Source: JAKZVK01 sp965248255 (GTDB lineage Bacteria; Acidobacteriota; Terriglobia; Bryobacterales; UBA6623). From it: a stretch of DNA of 64,000 nucleotides. Made by a program: the position numbers and the translations under genes. The first letter of the stretch is position 1, and each line of letters starts with the position of its first letter. The notes beneath the pieces are model-generated. The model was given only the letters and a program-made list of their open reading frames with translations, ran no database searches and had not been told where the DNA came from. Positions 44,799-52,847 of this stretch are shown here, piece after piece. Where the stretch lies: positions 1,612,001 through 1,676,000 of the forward strand of contig CBDFIW010000003.1 in assembly GCA_965248255.1 (NCBI GenBank). Reading direction: 5' to 3'.

Positions 44799-45013
44799 AC
44801 CGAGGGGTAGCAAAAAAAACCGTCACTCCGGCCGAGCCGGGGCTGTTTTTTTGTACCGGTTGTGCCGGACCGGCAAAAAAACCGATGGCTGAACCCGTAA
44901 ACCGATGGCATCCTGCCATCAAGCGACAAAACCCAAGCCGGATCCTGTGCCGGCTGTGCCGGGACCGAACACGTGAAACGATGGTAAAAGGCCATCAAAA
45001 GAGGTCTTAACCC

Positions 45014-45042
45014 TTGACGCTATTAACGCTGTACGTTATCAT
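45014..45042 (+). promoter_or_regulatory. Strong sigma70 promoter before a HigB-like fragment
   Basis: TTGACG (45014-45019), 17-base spacer, TATCAT (45037-45042). The ATG at 45049 is seven bases downstream, giving a nearly leaderless transcript, a layout common in type II toxin-antitoxin operons. Confidence 0.6.
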
Positions 45043-45048
45043 ATAGTC

Positions 45049-45189
45049 ATGCGGCAGTTCGAAGACAGGAACACTGAACGGGTCTTCAACGGACTGTCGG
45101 TCCGCCGTCTACCACCAGACATCCAGCGAAGAGCGGAGTGCAGGCGGCTCGCCTCTCCATGGGAGCTTACCTGCGGCGGCGTGCGCTAG
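45049..45189 (+). pseudogene. HigB-type toxin, N-terminal fragment
   Basis: The 46-residue frame starts FEDRNTERVFNGLSVRRLPP DIQRRA, the first third of HigB/RelE-fold killer proteins. After RRAECRRLA the sequence no longer matches the family and a stop follows. No higA-like gene follows. The promoter is intact although the toxin is cut, so recombination joined it to unrelated DNA. Confidence 0.6.
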
Positions 45190-45344
45190 GGCAGCGAGTG
45201 CGGATAGGAGCGGAGCGGCGCCTCCGCTTGCGGGCCGAGTGGCACGCCAAGGCCCGCGACTACGCAGAGATCATGAACAAGGTCAGCGCGTTGAGCCTGC
45301 TATCGAACGCTGTCCTCGCATGGGGAAAGCGGGAAGATCAGTAG
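45138..45344 (+). pseudogene. Transposase-like remnant (possibly Tn3 family C-terminal part)
   Basis: The 68-codon frame ends with AEIMNKVSALSLLSNAVLAW, which resembles the helix near the C-terminus of Tn3-type transposases (NxVxLWNT region). The start is in foreign context and overlaps the toxin fragment. Another scrap at 62772-62843 fits the piece that would follow in such a protein. The assignment is tentative. Confidence 0.35.
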
Positions 45345-45360
45345 GGATGGTCGATCACAA

Positions 45361-46344
45361 CTACTGCGAGTCTTCGATTCCGAATGCCAAGTGGACGATC
45401 CGATTGATCTCGCGCTCCTCAGGCGTACCTGGCTGGCTCTTGACCTGGAACGGAATCGCTGGATCGGACGCGGCAACCGCCACGAGGGCGAAAAGTAGCC
45501 CCTGAACGTAGGCGGAGTCGCTCAACCGTCCTCGGTTCACCAGCTTCTGAACCCCAAGATTCCAGTCCGATGCGACCCACTGTGGGGTTGCGTCCGGAGA
45601 AAACTTGGGTCCGATGGTCAGTACGAGCGAATTCTTGATCTCGGGCCGAGCCAGGACGGAGATCTCTTCGCGAACCGGCCCCGGCGTTGCGGTAGGCAGA
45701 CGGATGCCCTCTCCCGCGCCGACATAGGCGGTGGTCCAGCCTGGGCGAAAGCTCGACTTGACCACGAAGCCAGCCGCCCTCTCGCCGACTGCAATCGGAT
45801 ACTCGTCAAGTGAAGTAGACCATCGCGCGAAGCGGCCCATCGTGGCGTTCCGTCGCAGTTCAGGACCGCCCGCAAGAGCGACCTGCGGAATTACGAAAGG
45901 ACGTGCCGACGCTCCCTTGCGCCACCTCGGATGATCGAGCACAACTGAGTCGTCCTCGCTGGCCGTCACGATCGCCCAACTCTCAATCGGTCGTCTTCCG
46001 GCGGAACCATTCTCGATTTCGTAGACGTAGCCGTAGTCGCCGGTCGCCGCGAGTTTATTAACGTGAACCTCGATCTTTGGATCGCTCAGATCGCGGAGTT
46101 CAATTCGAAACTCCACTGGATCCGTATCGGAGGCGACACCTGTCTCCAGGCTGCGAGGATAGCGTACAAGGTAGCCCCCGGACTCCAAGTCAAAGCAGAC
46201 GAACCGAAAGTTGCGTTCCGGGCCTTGCGGAGCGGAAGGGCACGGGGGAGCGGCGATCAGAGGTCCGAAGACCGCCCTGTTCTGCGCGGAGAGCAATCCG
46301 AGTCCCGCCAACACCAAACCTATCATCGTGATCGTGCGATACAT
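45361..46344 (-). CDS. Secreted protein of unknown function
   Basis: The protein has 327 residues. GGAGGAAAGAGAA precedes the ATG. A signal peptide MYRTITMIGLVLAGLGLLSA ends before QNR. The mature chain is beta-rich with few cysteines and no catalytic motif; ATMGRFARWSTSLDEYPIAV and a WTTAYVGAGEGIRLP stretch lie in the centre. Style and composition are acidobacterial rather than phage-like. It may be chromosomal DNA lying between inserted segments, or cargo. Confidence 0.6.
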   Translation of the reverse strand: MYRTITMIGLVLAGLGLLSAQNRAVFGPLIAAPPCPSAPQGPERNFRFVCFDLESGGYLVRYPRSLETGVASDTDPVEFRIELRDLSDPKIEVHVNKLAATGDYGYVYEIENGSAGRRPIESWAIVTASEDDSVVLDHPRWRKGASARPFVIPQVALAGGPELRRNATMGRFARWSTSLDEYPIAVGERAAGFVVKSSFRPGWTTAYVGAGEGIRLPTATPGPVREEISVLARPEIKNSLVLTIGPKFSPDATPQWVASDWNLGVQKLVNRGRLSDSAYVQGLLFALVAVAASDPAIPFQVKSQPGTPEEREINRIVHLAFGIEDSQ

Positions 46345-46454
46345 TTCTCTTTCCTCCAGGGCCTAGGGCCAGCGGCAATGAATGTGCCGGTTCGATCCGG
46401 AGCCTTCGACGAGCGACTCGATAGCTCCCTTTCTAGGGGTTAGAAAGTCCCATG

Positions 46455-46640
46455 TCAATCCCGCTGCGTCAGCTTGTGACCTCCGACGTAGGTCTCCCGC
46501 CACCACGCGATCGCCCGGTCAAGGCTGCGCTTCTCGGTGGGCGTCAGCGTGCGCAGGAACGCCCGGCGTTTTTTTCTTCGGCCGCTTCGCTCCTGGGTGG
46601 TCAGCATGCCGGGCGGATGGGCGTGTGCGGTCTCACGGAT
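46455..46640 (-). pseudogene. Duplicate C-terminal fragment of the virion protein at 50 kb
   Basis: The minus frame ends RAFLRTLTPTEKRSLDRAIA WWRETYVGG, matching the C-terminus of the gene ending at 49968 (RAFLRTLTPEEERSLGRAIA). A preceding HPPGMLTTQE corresponds to HPLGMLTSRE, with a short insertion. Only about 60 codons remain. The DNA is diverged, so it is a homologue from another phage or an old duplication. Confidence 0.65.
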
Positions 46641-46739
46641 GCACCGCCAAGGAAAGGCGACACGCCCTGTTCAGGCGTAGTAACATGTAGGTGGAGAGGA
46701 TGAGTTTGTTCGTCTTTTGTTCGCTGACGAGGGGGCCTC

Positions 46740-47153
46740 GTGATCACGTATGTGAGTGGAGACCTTTTTAAAACACCAGCAAGAGTCCTGGTGAACACGG
46801 TCAACACCGTGGGGGTGATGGGTAAGGGCGTCGCCAAAGAGTTCAAGCGGCTCTTTCCCCAGATGTTTCAAGAGTACCGCGGCGCCTGTGAAAACAAGAA
46901 GTTCGATATCGGCAACCTGTTCCTGTACAAGACCCCCAACAAATGGGTGCTCAACTTCCCGACCAAGAGACACTGGAGGAATCCATCCCGCCCCGTGGTG
47001 CGCTCCGGCGACGGCTTGGTAGTGAAGAGAGTGGGAAAGGGCGAGGATGGCAATTGGCTGCTGCTCAGCGACAATCCCTCATGGAAACCCTTGCCCTGGC
47101 CGGGCAATGCTGAGATCATCGGCGAAGTGAAGTGGATGGCGCGGACGCTGTGA
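46740..47153 (+). CDS. Chimera: macro-domain (DarG-like) N-terminus fused to an S24 repressor tail
   Basis: This 137-residue protein starts with GTG. Residues 1-82 (MITYVSGDLFKTPARVLVNT VNTVGVMGKGVAKEF, and FPTKRHWR at the end) match the first half of DarG-type macro domains, which remove ADP-ribose from DNA. The other half of the macro domain is missing. From about residue 84 the chain is an S24 C-terminus: SGDGLVVKRVGKGEDGNWLL, then PWPGNAEIIGEVKWMARTL. The join falls near 46985. No DarT toxin is nearby. It could be stable as a fusion, but enzymatic activity is doubtful. Confidence 0.65.
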   Translation: MITYVSGDLFKTPARVLVNTVNTVGVMGKGVAKEFKRLFPQMFQEYRGACENKKFDIGNLFLYKTPNKWVLNFPTKRHWRNPSRPVVRSGDGLVVKRVGKGEDGNWLLLSDNPSWKPLPWPGNAEIIGEVKWMARTL

Positions 47154-47167
47154 AGGGGGGAAGAACG

Positions 47168-47959
47168 ATGAAACGGACACAACTGTCGGCGGCTCTTGTC
47201 CTTTTCGTGCTGGCTTTGACGCTAAGCGCGTCTTGCACGCCCGCTCAGGACTCGGAGTTTCAGGAAACCCTCAGCCTGGCCGAGCAGGGCGACGCCGATG
47301 TCCAATTCACCCTCGGACTCAGGCACCAACTCGGCGAGGAGGTGCCGGAAGACCCTGCTGAAGCTGCGAGATGGTATCGCCAGGCCGCCGAGCAAGGTCA
47401 CGTCGGTGCCCAAGTTAGCCTCGGCGTCATGTATGCGAACGGCGAGGGCGTGCCGGAGGACCATGCAGAAGCTGCAAAGTGGTATCGCCTGGCCGCCGAG
47501 CAGGGTGAGCCCATTGCCCAATTCAATCTCGGCATCATGTACGAGAATGGCTATGGCGTGCCGGAGAACCATGCGGAAGCTGTGAAGTGGTATCGCCTGG
47601 CCGCCGAGCAGGGTCACGCTTCTGCCCAACTCAGCCTCGGGAACAATTACCAATTCGGCATAGGCGTGCCAGAGAACGCTGTGGAGGCTGCGAGATGGTA
47701 TCGCCAGGCCGCTGAGCAGGGCGATGCTGATGCCCAAGGCAGCCTCGGCATCAAGTACGAATACGGCACAGGCGTGCCGGAAGATTATGTCCGCGCCTAT
47801 GCCTGGTACAACCTTGCCGCCGCGCAAGGCAAAAAGTATGCTGGCGAGTACAAGCACGATCTCCGGCAGCTCATGACCGCCGACCAGATTGCGCAGGCGC
47901 AGGAACTCAGCGCCACCCTTTTCGAGCAGATCAACAACTCTCAATCAGCGCCACCGTGA
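47168..47959 (+). CDS. Exported Sel1-like repeat protein
   Basis: ATG 47168 follows GAAGGGGGGAAGAACG. The product has 263 residues. A signal peptide with Cys (ALTLSASC at about 18-25) may be a lipoprotein signal. Six Sel1 repeats of 36 residues follow, of the form AQxxLGxxYxxGxGVPEDxxEAAKWYRxAAEQG. Sel1 proteins are scaffolds for protein contacts, often at the envelope. The coding repeats are very alike at DNA level, so copy number may vary. S24-type tails lie just before and after the gene. Confidence 0.85.
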   Translation: MKRTQLSAALVLFVLALTLSASCTPAQDSEFQETLSLAEQGDADVQFTLGLRHQLGEEVPEDPAEAARWYRQAAEQGHVGAQVSLGVMYANGEGVPEDHAEAAKWYRLAAEQGEPIAQFNLGIMYENGYGVPENHAEAVKWYRLAAEQGHASAQLSLGNNYQFGIGVPENAVEAARWYRQAAEQGDADAQGSLGIKYEYGTGVPEDYVRAYAWYNLAAAQGKKYAGEYKHDLRQLMTADQIAQAQELSATLFEQINNSQSAPP

Positions 47960-47997
47960 TTGGGCAGGTGATGTGGGCGGCGAGGGCGTTAGCGTGA
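47950..47997 (+). pseudogene. S24 repressor 3'-end remnant (third copy)
   Basis: In a frame different from the Sel1 gene and overlapping its last bases, the sequence reads ATVIGQVMWAARALA then stop. It is the terminal strand of an S24-type repressor, close to the copy at 32306-32374 (VVGQVMWTGRTL). No upstream part of the domain is present. Confidence 0.5.
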
Positions 47998-48034
47998 GCC
48001 GGGAAACCAAACACTATGGCAAGGAATAGGAAAA

Positions 48035-49063
48035 AATGGGGTATTTACTTGACTCAGGTAGCCCCAAGATGTAGTATGCGGTGCGATGGAGGACTATCCG
48101 CGGAACTTGGCTGAGTTCGAGGCCCGCTTTGCGACGGAGGAGGCTTGTCGGGATTATCTGTTCCAGCTGCGCTGGCCGGAAGGATTCCGCTGTCCGCGCT
48201 GCGGACACGGCGCGGCTTGGCCGGTCCGGCAAGGGCTGTGGGAGTGCTCGGGCTGCGGTCGGCAGACCTCGGTCACCGCTGGCACGGTGTTCCAGGACAC
48301 TCGTCAGCCCCTGCGGCTGTGGTTGCGAGCCATCTGGTGGGTGACCAGTCAGAAAAACGGAGTGAGTGCCCTGGGGCTGCAGCGAGTCTTGGGGCTGGGC
48401 AGCTACAAGACGGCCTGGAGCTGGCTGCACAAGTTGCGCCGCGCCATGGTGCGCCCCGGTCGCGACCGCCTCAGCGGCCGTGTGGAGGTGGACGAGACGT
48501 ACTGGGGCAGCCCAGAAGAGGGCGTGCGCGGTCGCCAGACCTATACCAAATCGTTGATTGCCATCGCCGCCCAGGAGGACGGCAGGGGAACGGGACGGCT
48601 TCGGATGCGCAGAGTCCGGGATGCGAGCGCAGAAAGCTTGATGCCCTTTGCCGAAGAAGCGATTGAACGGGGCAGCACGGTTCATACCGACGGCTGGCTG
48701 GGCTATGAGCCGCTACAGAAGCGCGGCTACCGGCACGAAGTAACGTTCCTCGATGAGGGGCCGGAGTCGGCCTCGAAGCTGCTGCCCCGAGTGCACCGCG
48801 TGGCGTCGCTTTTGAAGCGTTGGCTGCTGGGGACGCATCAGGGGGCCGTCAACCCCGAGCATCTGGACTACTACCTGGACGAGTTTACCTTCCGCTTTAA
48901 TCGACGCAACTCTCGCAGCCGAGGGAAGCTCTTCTATCGACTTGTGCAGCAGGCGGTCGCCATCGACCCCGTGCCATACAAGTCCATCATCGGCGGCACT
49001 GAAAATGCTGCTTCTGTCGACCACAAGATGTAGGGGTCACCTGAGTCAAGTAAATACCCCAGT
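48035..49063 (+). mobile_element. IS1595-family element, copy 2 (intact)
   Basis: Ends AATGGGGTATTTACTTGA and the complement of ACTGGGGTATTTACTTGA enclose 1029 bases. The 8-base target duplication TAGGAAAA is exact at 48027-48034 and 49064-49071. The two copies in this window differ by only a few bases, so transposition was recent. Confidence 0.92.
48086..49033 (+). CDS. IS1595-family transposase
   Basis: The product has 315 residues. A zinc ribbon (CPRCGHG and CSGCGRQT, about 38-65) is followed by a WWVTSQKNGVSALGLQRVLG helix region. The ISXO2-type DDE domain carries Asp in VEVDETYWGS (about 137), Asp in STVHTDGWLGYEP (about 212) and the FRFNRRNSRSRG motif near residue 275. The family uses an Asp-Asp-Asn/His-Glu type site. 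The frame is complete, unlike copy 1. Confidence 0.92.
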   Translation: MEDYPRNLAEFEARFATEEACRDYLFQLRWPEGFRCPRCGHGAAWPVRQGLWECSGCGRQTSVTAGTVFQDTRQPLRLWLRAIWWVTSQKNGVSALGLQRVLGLGSYKTAWSWLHKLRRAMVRPGRDRLSGRVEVDETYWGSPEEGVRGRQTYTKSLIAIAAQEDGRGTGRLRMRRVRDASAESLMPFAEEAIERGSTVHTDGWLGYEPLQKRGYRHEVTFLDEGPESASKLLPRVHRVASLLKRWLLGTHQGAVNPEHLDYYLDEFTFRFNRRNSRSRGKLFYRLVQQAVAIDPVPYKSIIGGTENAASVDHKM

Positions 49064-49115
49064 TAGGAAAATTAGGGCAAACGGGGAAAAAGACGCATGG
49101 CGGGAAGCGAGTCCT

Positions 49116-49676
49116 ATGAGGCTATGGCGTGACGGGTTCGAATTTATAACGGTCGGACACGATGCGCTGGTTAGCTATAGGAAACGCAACCCCTCTAACC
49201 ATGAGAGCGCTGAGGAAATCCCTCCGTTTGCGATTTACTACAACTTCCTGCACGGGATTGAGCTTGGACTCAAAGCGTACCTGCTCCATGTTAAAGCGCG
49301 GGAACTTAAGGAACTTCGAAGCAAGGAGTTCGGACATAATCTCGCCATCTTACTCGCCGAGGTGCTTGCCCACGGCCTCAGTCCCGATGTTCTTATCCTG
49401 GAAGATTCCAACATTACCGCAATCGTGTTTTCTAGCTGGTACTATGAAAACAAGAGACTCGAGTACAGCAAGATTGGGGGTGGTCAAATTATGGAAGTCA
49501 ATATAGTAGCTAAGGCCGCCGATACACTGATTGTTGGTCTTGGAGTCTTTTTCCACCAGCCGAAAGGCAAAAGCCATCCGCAGCTGGAGCGGTTCTCTCA
49601 GGAATTTCCTTGGTTTAAGAATGCTCTGGAAGTACGAAGCGAGAATGAACACAAAGAAGATGCTGGGGATCTCTAA
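49116..49676 (+). CDS. Possible HEPN-like cargo protein
   Basis: The product has 186 residues. ATG 49116 has a GGGAAGCGAG site, and the IS1595 copy ends 52 bases upstream. The helical segment FAIYYNFLHGIELGLKAYLL, then KEFGHNLAILLAEVLAHGLS, resembles HEPN-type proteins that pair a polar helix with 'GHxL'. A strict RxxxxH motif is not visible, so nuclease activity is not claimed. The C-terminal half is charged. AT content is higher than around it. It ends ten bases before another S24 tail, like the other cargo genes. Confidence 0.45.
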   Translation: MRLWRDGFEFITVGHDALVSYRKRNPSNHESAEEIPPFAIYYNFLHGIELGLKAYLLHVKARELKELRSKEFGHNLAILLAEVLAHGLSPDVLILEDSNITAIVFSSWYYENKRLEYSKIGGGQIMEVNIVAKAADTLIVGLGVFFHQPKGKSHPQLERFSQEFPWFKNALEVRSENEHKEDAGDL

Positions 49677-49684
49677 GAACTTCG

Positions 49685-49828
49685 GATGGCCTGATCGTCA
49701 AGAGGGCAGGAAAGGACAAGAAGGGCGGCTGGCTGCTGCTCAGCGAGCATCCCCGCTGGAAGCCCGTGCCCTGGCCTGGCAACGCCGAGATCATCGGTGA
49801 GGTGAAGTGGCTGGCGAGGACGCTGTGA
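49685..49828 (+). pseudogene. S24 repressor 3'-end remnant (fourth copy)
   Basis: The frame reads DGLIVKRAGKDKKGGWLLLS, then EHPRWKPVPWPGNAEIIGEV KWLARTL and stop. It is a close homologue of the tail at the end of the macro-domain chimera (WLLLSDNPSWKPLPWPGNAE). No start or N-terminal domain precedes it; the HEPN-like gene ends ten bases upstream in another frame. Confidence 0.65.
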
Positions 49829-49967
49829 AGCGGATGAAGGTATTTCAAAAACGACGAAGTGTGGGGGGATCTCTCAAAAGTCCTGAAACAGAAGACGGAG
49901 TTCCAGACCTTCGCCTCGACGGCCATCTCGCATACCGTTACGAGTACGAAGAAACCGACGCCTTTTT

Positions 49968-51183
49968 TCAGCGAAAGGCCCGCTGCGCCCGCGCCGCCCC
50001 TCCCACATACGTCTCCCGCCACCACGCGATCGCCCGCCCCAGGCTGCGCTCTTCCTCTGGCGTCAACGTGCGTAAGAACGCCCGGCGCTCCCGGCTCGTC
50101 AGCATGCCGAGCGGGTGGGCGCGCTTGATCATGGCCCGCATCAGATCCCCTGTTACGCCTAACCGCCTGAGTTCGGTGCGGTAGCGCGCGGCGGCCTCGG
50201 TGTCGTTGAACTTCAGCGCCATGCGGTAGTAGAAGTAGGCGTTGCCGCGCTGGCTCGCATACAGCGGCGCGCCGTCCGCGCCCTCGACCGCCCGCAACCA
50301 CTGGTAGGCTTCGCCGCGAATCTTCGAGTAAGCGCTGTAGCCGGTGTGCCGCGCGTCGACGAACGTCGTCGCCAATATGCGCCCGGCTCCCGGTGACGGC
50401 CGGCCGAGCAGGTAGTCGTAAGCGGGTTCGACCTGAGCGACCGGAACACGTGCCGCCAGCTGTCCCGGACCAGCCGCGGGTTGAACACGTCGGGGAAGAA
50501 GCTGCGGCCGGCCAGGGCCTCGCCCGGCACCTTGATCGTCGGCGTCACCCCATTGACGAGGCGGTTGATCGGAGCTTGGATCACCGCCTCGGCCACGTCG
50601 CGCCACGATCCCCGGCCTTTCGAGATGTGCGACAGCGCGGCCCGCACGTCATCGAGACCGAACCAGCCCATGAAATCACTCAACGCCCCCGGCACGCGCA
50701 GCATCACGATCTCGCCGTTCCACTTGCCCATGATGAGATGCAGGCGGCGGCGGTCCTCGTCGCGCAGCTCCTCCTCGAGGTCATCGAATAAGAGCGTGTT
50801 CCACAGATTCACGCCCACAGTGAACACCATCGCGCGCCAAGTCAGCCACAGCGCGGCCCGCGTGCCCACCCTGGCGCCCAGCGCCGCCAGGCTGCTCGCC
50901 CGTCCAAAGCCCGTCTTCGTGGCGTAGATGTTCGACGCCAGCCGCATGTAGCGCTTGGTGTTGATCTCCTGCCAGGACCAGAACGGCACCATCCACTTTC
51001 TGAGCACCTGGCCATGGACGCTGATTGCTCCGTAGTCGCCGAGCGACTCGCGGGCAATGTAGGCCGCGCGGTCGGCATCGGACGAGATGGCGTTAGCCTG
51101 GTCGATCTGGCCAGCGCCGTAGCCGACCAGCGGCATCAGGTCCCCGGTCAACCGGCCCGGGTTCTCCCTCCGCGCCGTCTGAA
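49968..51183 (-). pseudogene. Phage virion-associated large protein, 3' part (frameshifted, split by IS1380)
   Basis: The minus frame from 51183 reads TARRENPGRLTGDLMPLVGY, then KWMVPFWSWQEINTKRYMRL and FPDVFNPRLVRDSWRHVFRS. Near 50430-50450 the frame shifts and continues as VEPAYDYLLGRPSPGAGRIL, then YSAYSKIRGEAYQWLRAVEG and the end RAFLRTLTPEEERSLGRAIA. Proteins of this kind lie at the end of large polyvalent or internal-virion proteins. The 5' part lies at 52848-53162 beyond the IS1380 copy. Both lesions make it inactive. Confidence 0.7.
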
Positions 51184-52847
51184 CCCGCATTTCCAATTTG
51201 ATTCAAACCTCTCGACCTTCCGGCGGCCTTGAGCGTCTTTATTCATAGGGGCTAGAGCCCGATGAGGACGCCATGGAGGCCAACACCCAATGGGTGAAAA
51301 ACAAAACAAGCCGTTCCAGCTAAGCTTCAACGGTTTGTTGAAAGTCGATTTCCAAGGATCGCGTGTCACTTCCGACGGCGGGCTGATCCTGGTTCGGGAG
51401 TTGGACGAACGGCTCGGGCTCGGGAAGCTGATCGAGGAGCATCTCAGCGACTCGCGACAAGGCTTGAACAAGAAGTTCCCGCTGGCCGATCTGCTGCGGC
51501 AGTCGGTTTACAGCCGACTCGCCGGCTACGAGGACCTCAATGACGCCGTTCGAGTATCCGCCGATCCGACCTTTCGCTTGATCGGCTCGCAGAAGAACTG
51601 GGATCGCGGCGGGGCGCTCACCTCGCGGCTACAGAGCTTCGAGACAGGGCTGCTCGCGAGTGAGGAGAATCTGCTGGGATTGATGGCGGTGAACCGCGAG
51701 TTGGTCGCGCAAGCCGAGACGACGGACGACTGCGAGCGCGTCGTTCTCGACATGGACTCCACCGAGAGCCCCGTCCATGGCCAACAAGAAGGCAGCGCCT
51801 ATAACGGCCATTTCGAGTCCATCTGCTACCACCCACTGTTGCTGTTCAACCAGCACGGCGATTGTCTGGCCGCCAAGCTGCGTCCCGGCAATGTGCACAG
51901 CGCTGACGACTGGGACGAGTTGCTGCTGCCGGAGATCGAGCGCCAACAGGCTGCGGGCAAACAGGTCACCTTCCGCGGCGATGCGGCCTTTGCTAAGCCG
52001 GAGATTTATGAGTCTTCGGAGAAACGCGGAGTGCAGTACGCCATTCGCATTCCGGCCAACAAGAGCCTGGAATTGGAGATCGAAGACATCTTGTTTCGCC
52101 CGCCGGGAAGGCCCTCCCGGAAGCCCTTGGTGCGCTACAAGAGTTTTCGCTATCAGGCGGAGAGTTGGTCGCAGGCGAGGCGGATCGTCGCCCAGGTCGA
52201 ACATCACCAGGGCGAGCTGTTCCCGCGGGTCGGATTCATCGTGACGAGCCTGCGCTTGCCAAGCCGCTCGGTGGTGCGCTTCTACAACAAGCGCGGCACG
52301 GCCGAGCAGTGGATCAAGGAAGGCAAACAGGCCACGCACTGGACGCGGCTGTCGTGCCATCGCTTCCGGGCCAACGAAGTGCGACTGCAACTCAGCGTGC
52401 TGGCCTATAACCTGGGCAACTTGTGGCGGCGGCTGGGGCTGCCGCACAGGATCAAGAGCTGGTCGCTGACGAGCTTGCAGCAGCGGCTAATGAAGACCGG
52501 CGGCCGTCTGGTCAAACATGCCCGCTACTACTGGTTGCTGTTGGCCCAGGGACATCTGAACCGGCGGCTGTTCGGTGACATGCTGAGCAGGATCTGGGCG
52601 CTGCCTGTGCCCGGAGGGTAACGCGGCGAGCGCGGGGCAGCCGGAGCGGGGAGTTGCCGAGAGGCAAGGTCGGAGCGGTGTCGGCAGAGTGGCCGCTGGC
52701 GTTGCCGGAACGCCTTGACCGGACCCGATCTGAAGGCGGACCGGCGAAGAAAGCAGGATCGAACGTGAAAGCAGTGCGAAAACGTTGCACCGCAGCCGTG
52801 GCTCGCCTATGCTGTCAGTACCGGGATGGCCAAAACGGTAATCCTGG
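51184..52847 (+). mobile_element. IS1380-family element, copy 1
   Basis: Imperfect inverted ends CCCGCATTTCCAATTTGA and, from the right, CCAGGATTACCGTTTTGG bound 1664 bases. The target duplication CTGAA lies at 51179-51183 and 52848-52852. Removing the element and one duplication rejoins the phage gene in frame (LGLREEIQ then TARRENPG), which confirms the boundaries. Confidence 0.9.
51290..52621 (+). CDS. IS1380-family transposase
   Basis: The product has 443 residues. The N-terminus FQLSFNGLLKVDFQGSRVTS is family-typical. DDE-type residues are Asp in VVLDMDSTESPVHG (about 157), Asp in TFRGDAAFAKPEIY (about 236) and Glu in RGTAEQWIKEGKQA (about 345). The frame is complete. The second copy at 61 kb has the same length and about nine residues in ten identical by eye. 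Confidence 0.93.
   Translation: MGEKQNKPFQLSFNGLLKVDFQGSRVTSDGGLILVRELDERLGLGKLIEEHLSDSRQGLNKKFPLADLLRQSVYSRLAGYEDLNDAVRVSADPTFRLIGSQKNWDRGGALTSRLQSFETGLLASEENLLGLMAVNRELVAQAETTDDCERVVLDMDSTESPVHGQQEGSAYNGHFESICYHPLLLFNQHGDCLAAKLRPGNVHSADDWDELLLPEIERQQAAGKQVTFRGDAAFAKPEIYESSEKRGVQYAIRIPANKSLELEIEDILFRPPGRPSRKPLVRYKSFRYQAESWSQARRIVAQVEHHQGELFPRVGFIVTSLRLPSRSVVRFYNKRGTAEQWIKEGKQATHWTRLSCHRFRANEVRLQLSVLAYNLGNLWRRLGLPHRIKSWSLTSLQQRLMKTGGRLVKHARYYWLLLAQGHLNRRLFGDMLSRIWALPVPGG

Noticed and set aside
48035..49063. Composite transposon formed by the two IS1595 copies
   Set aside because: Each copy has its own distinct 8-base target duplication, showing two independent insertions, not movement of the segment as one unit.
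49116..49676. Claim of a HEPN ribonuclease
   Set aside because: The RxxxxH active-site motif is not visible, so only a loose resemblance is recorded.
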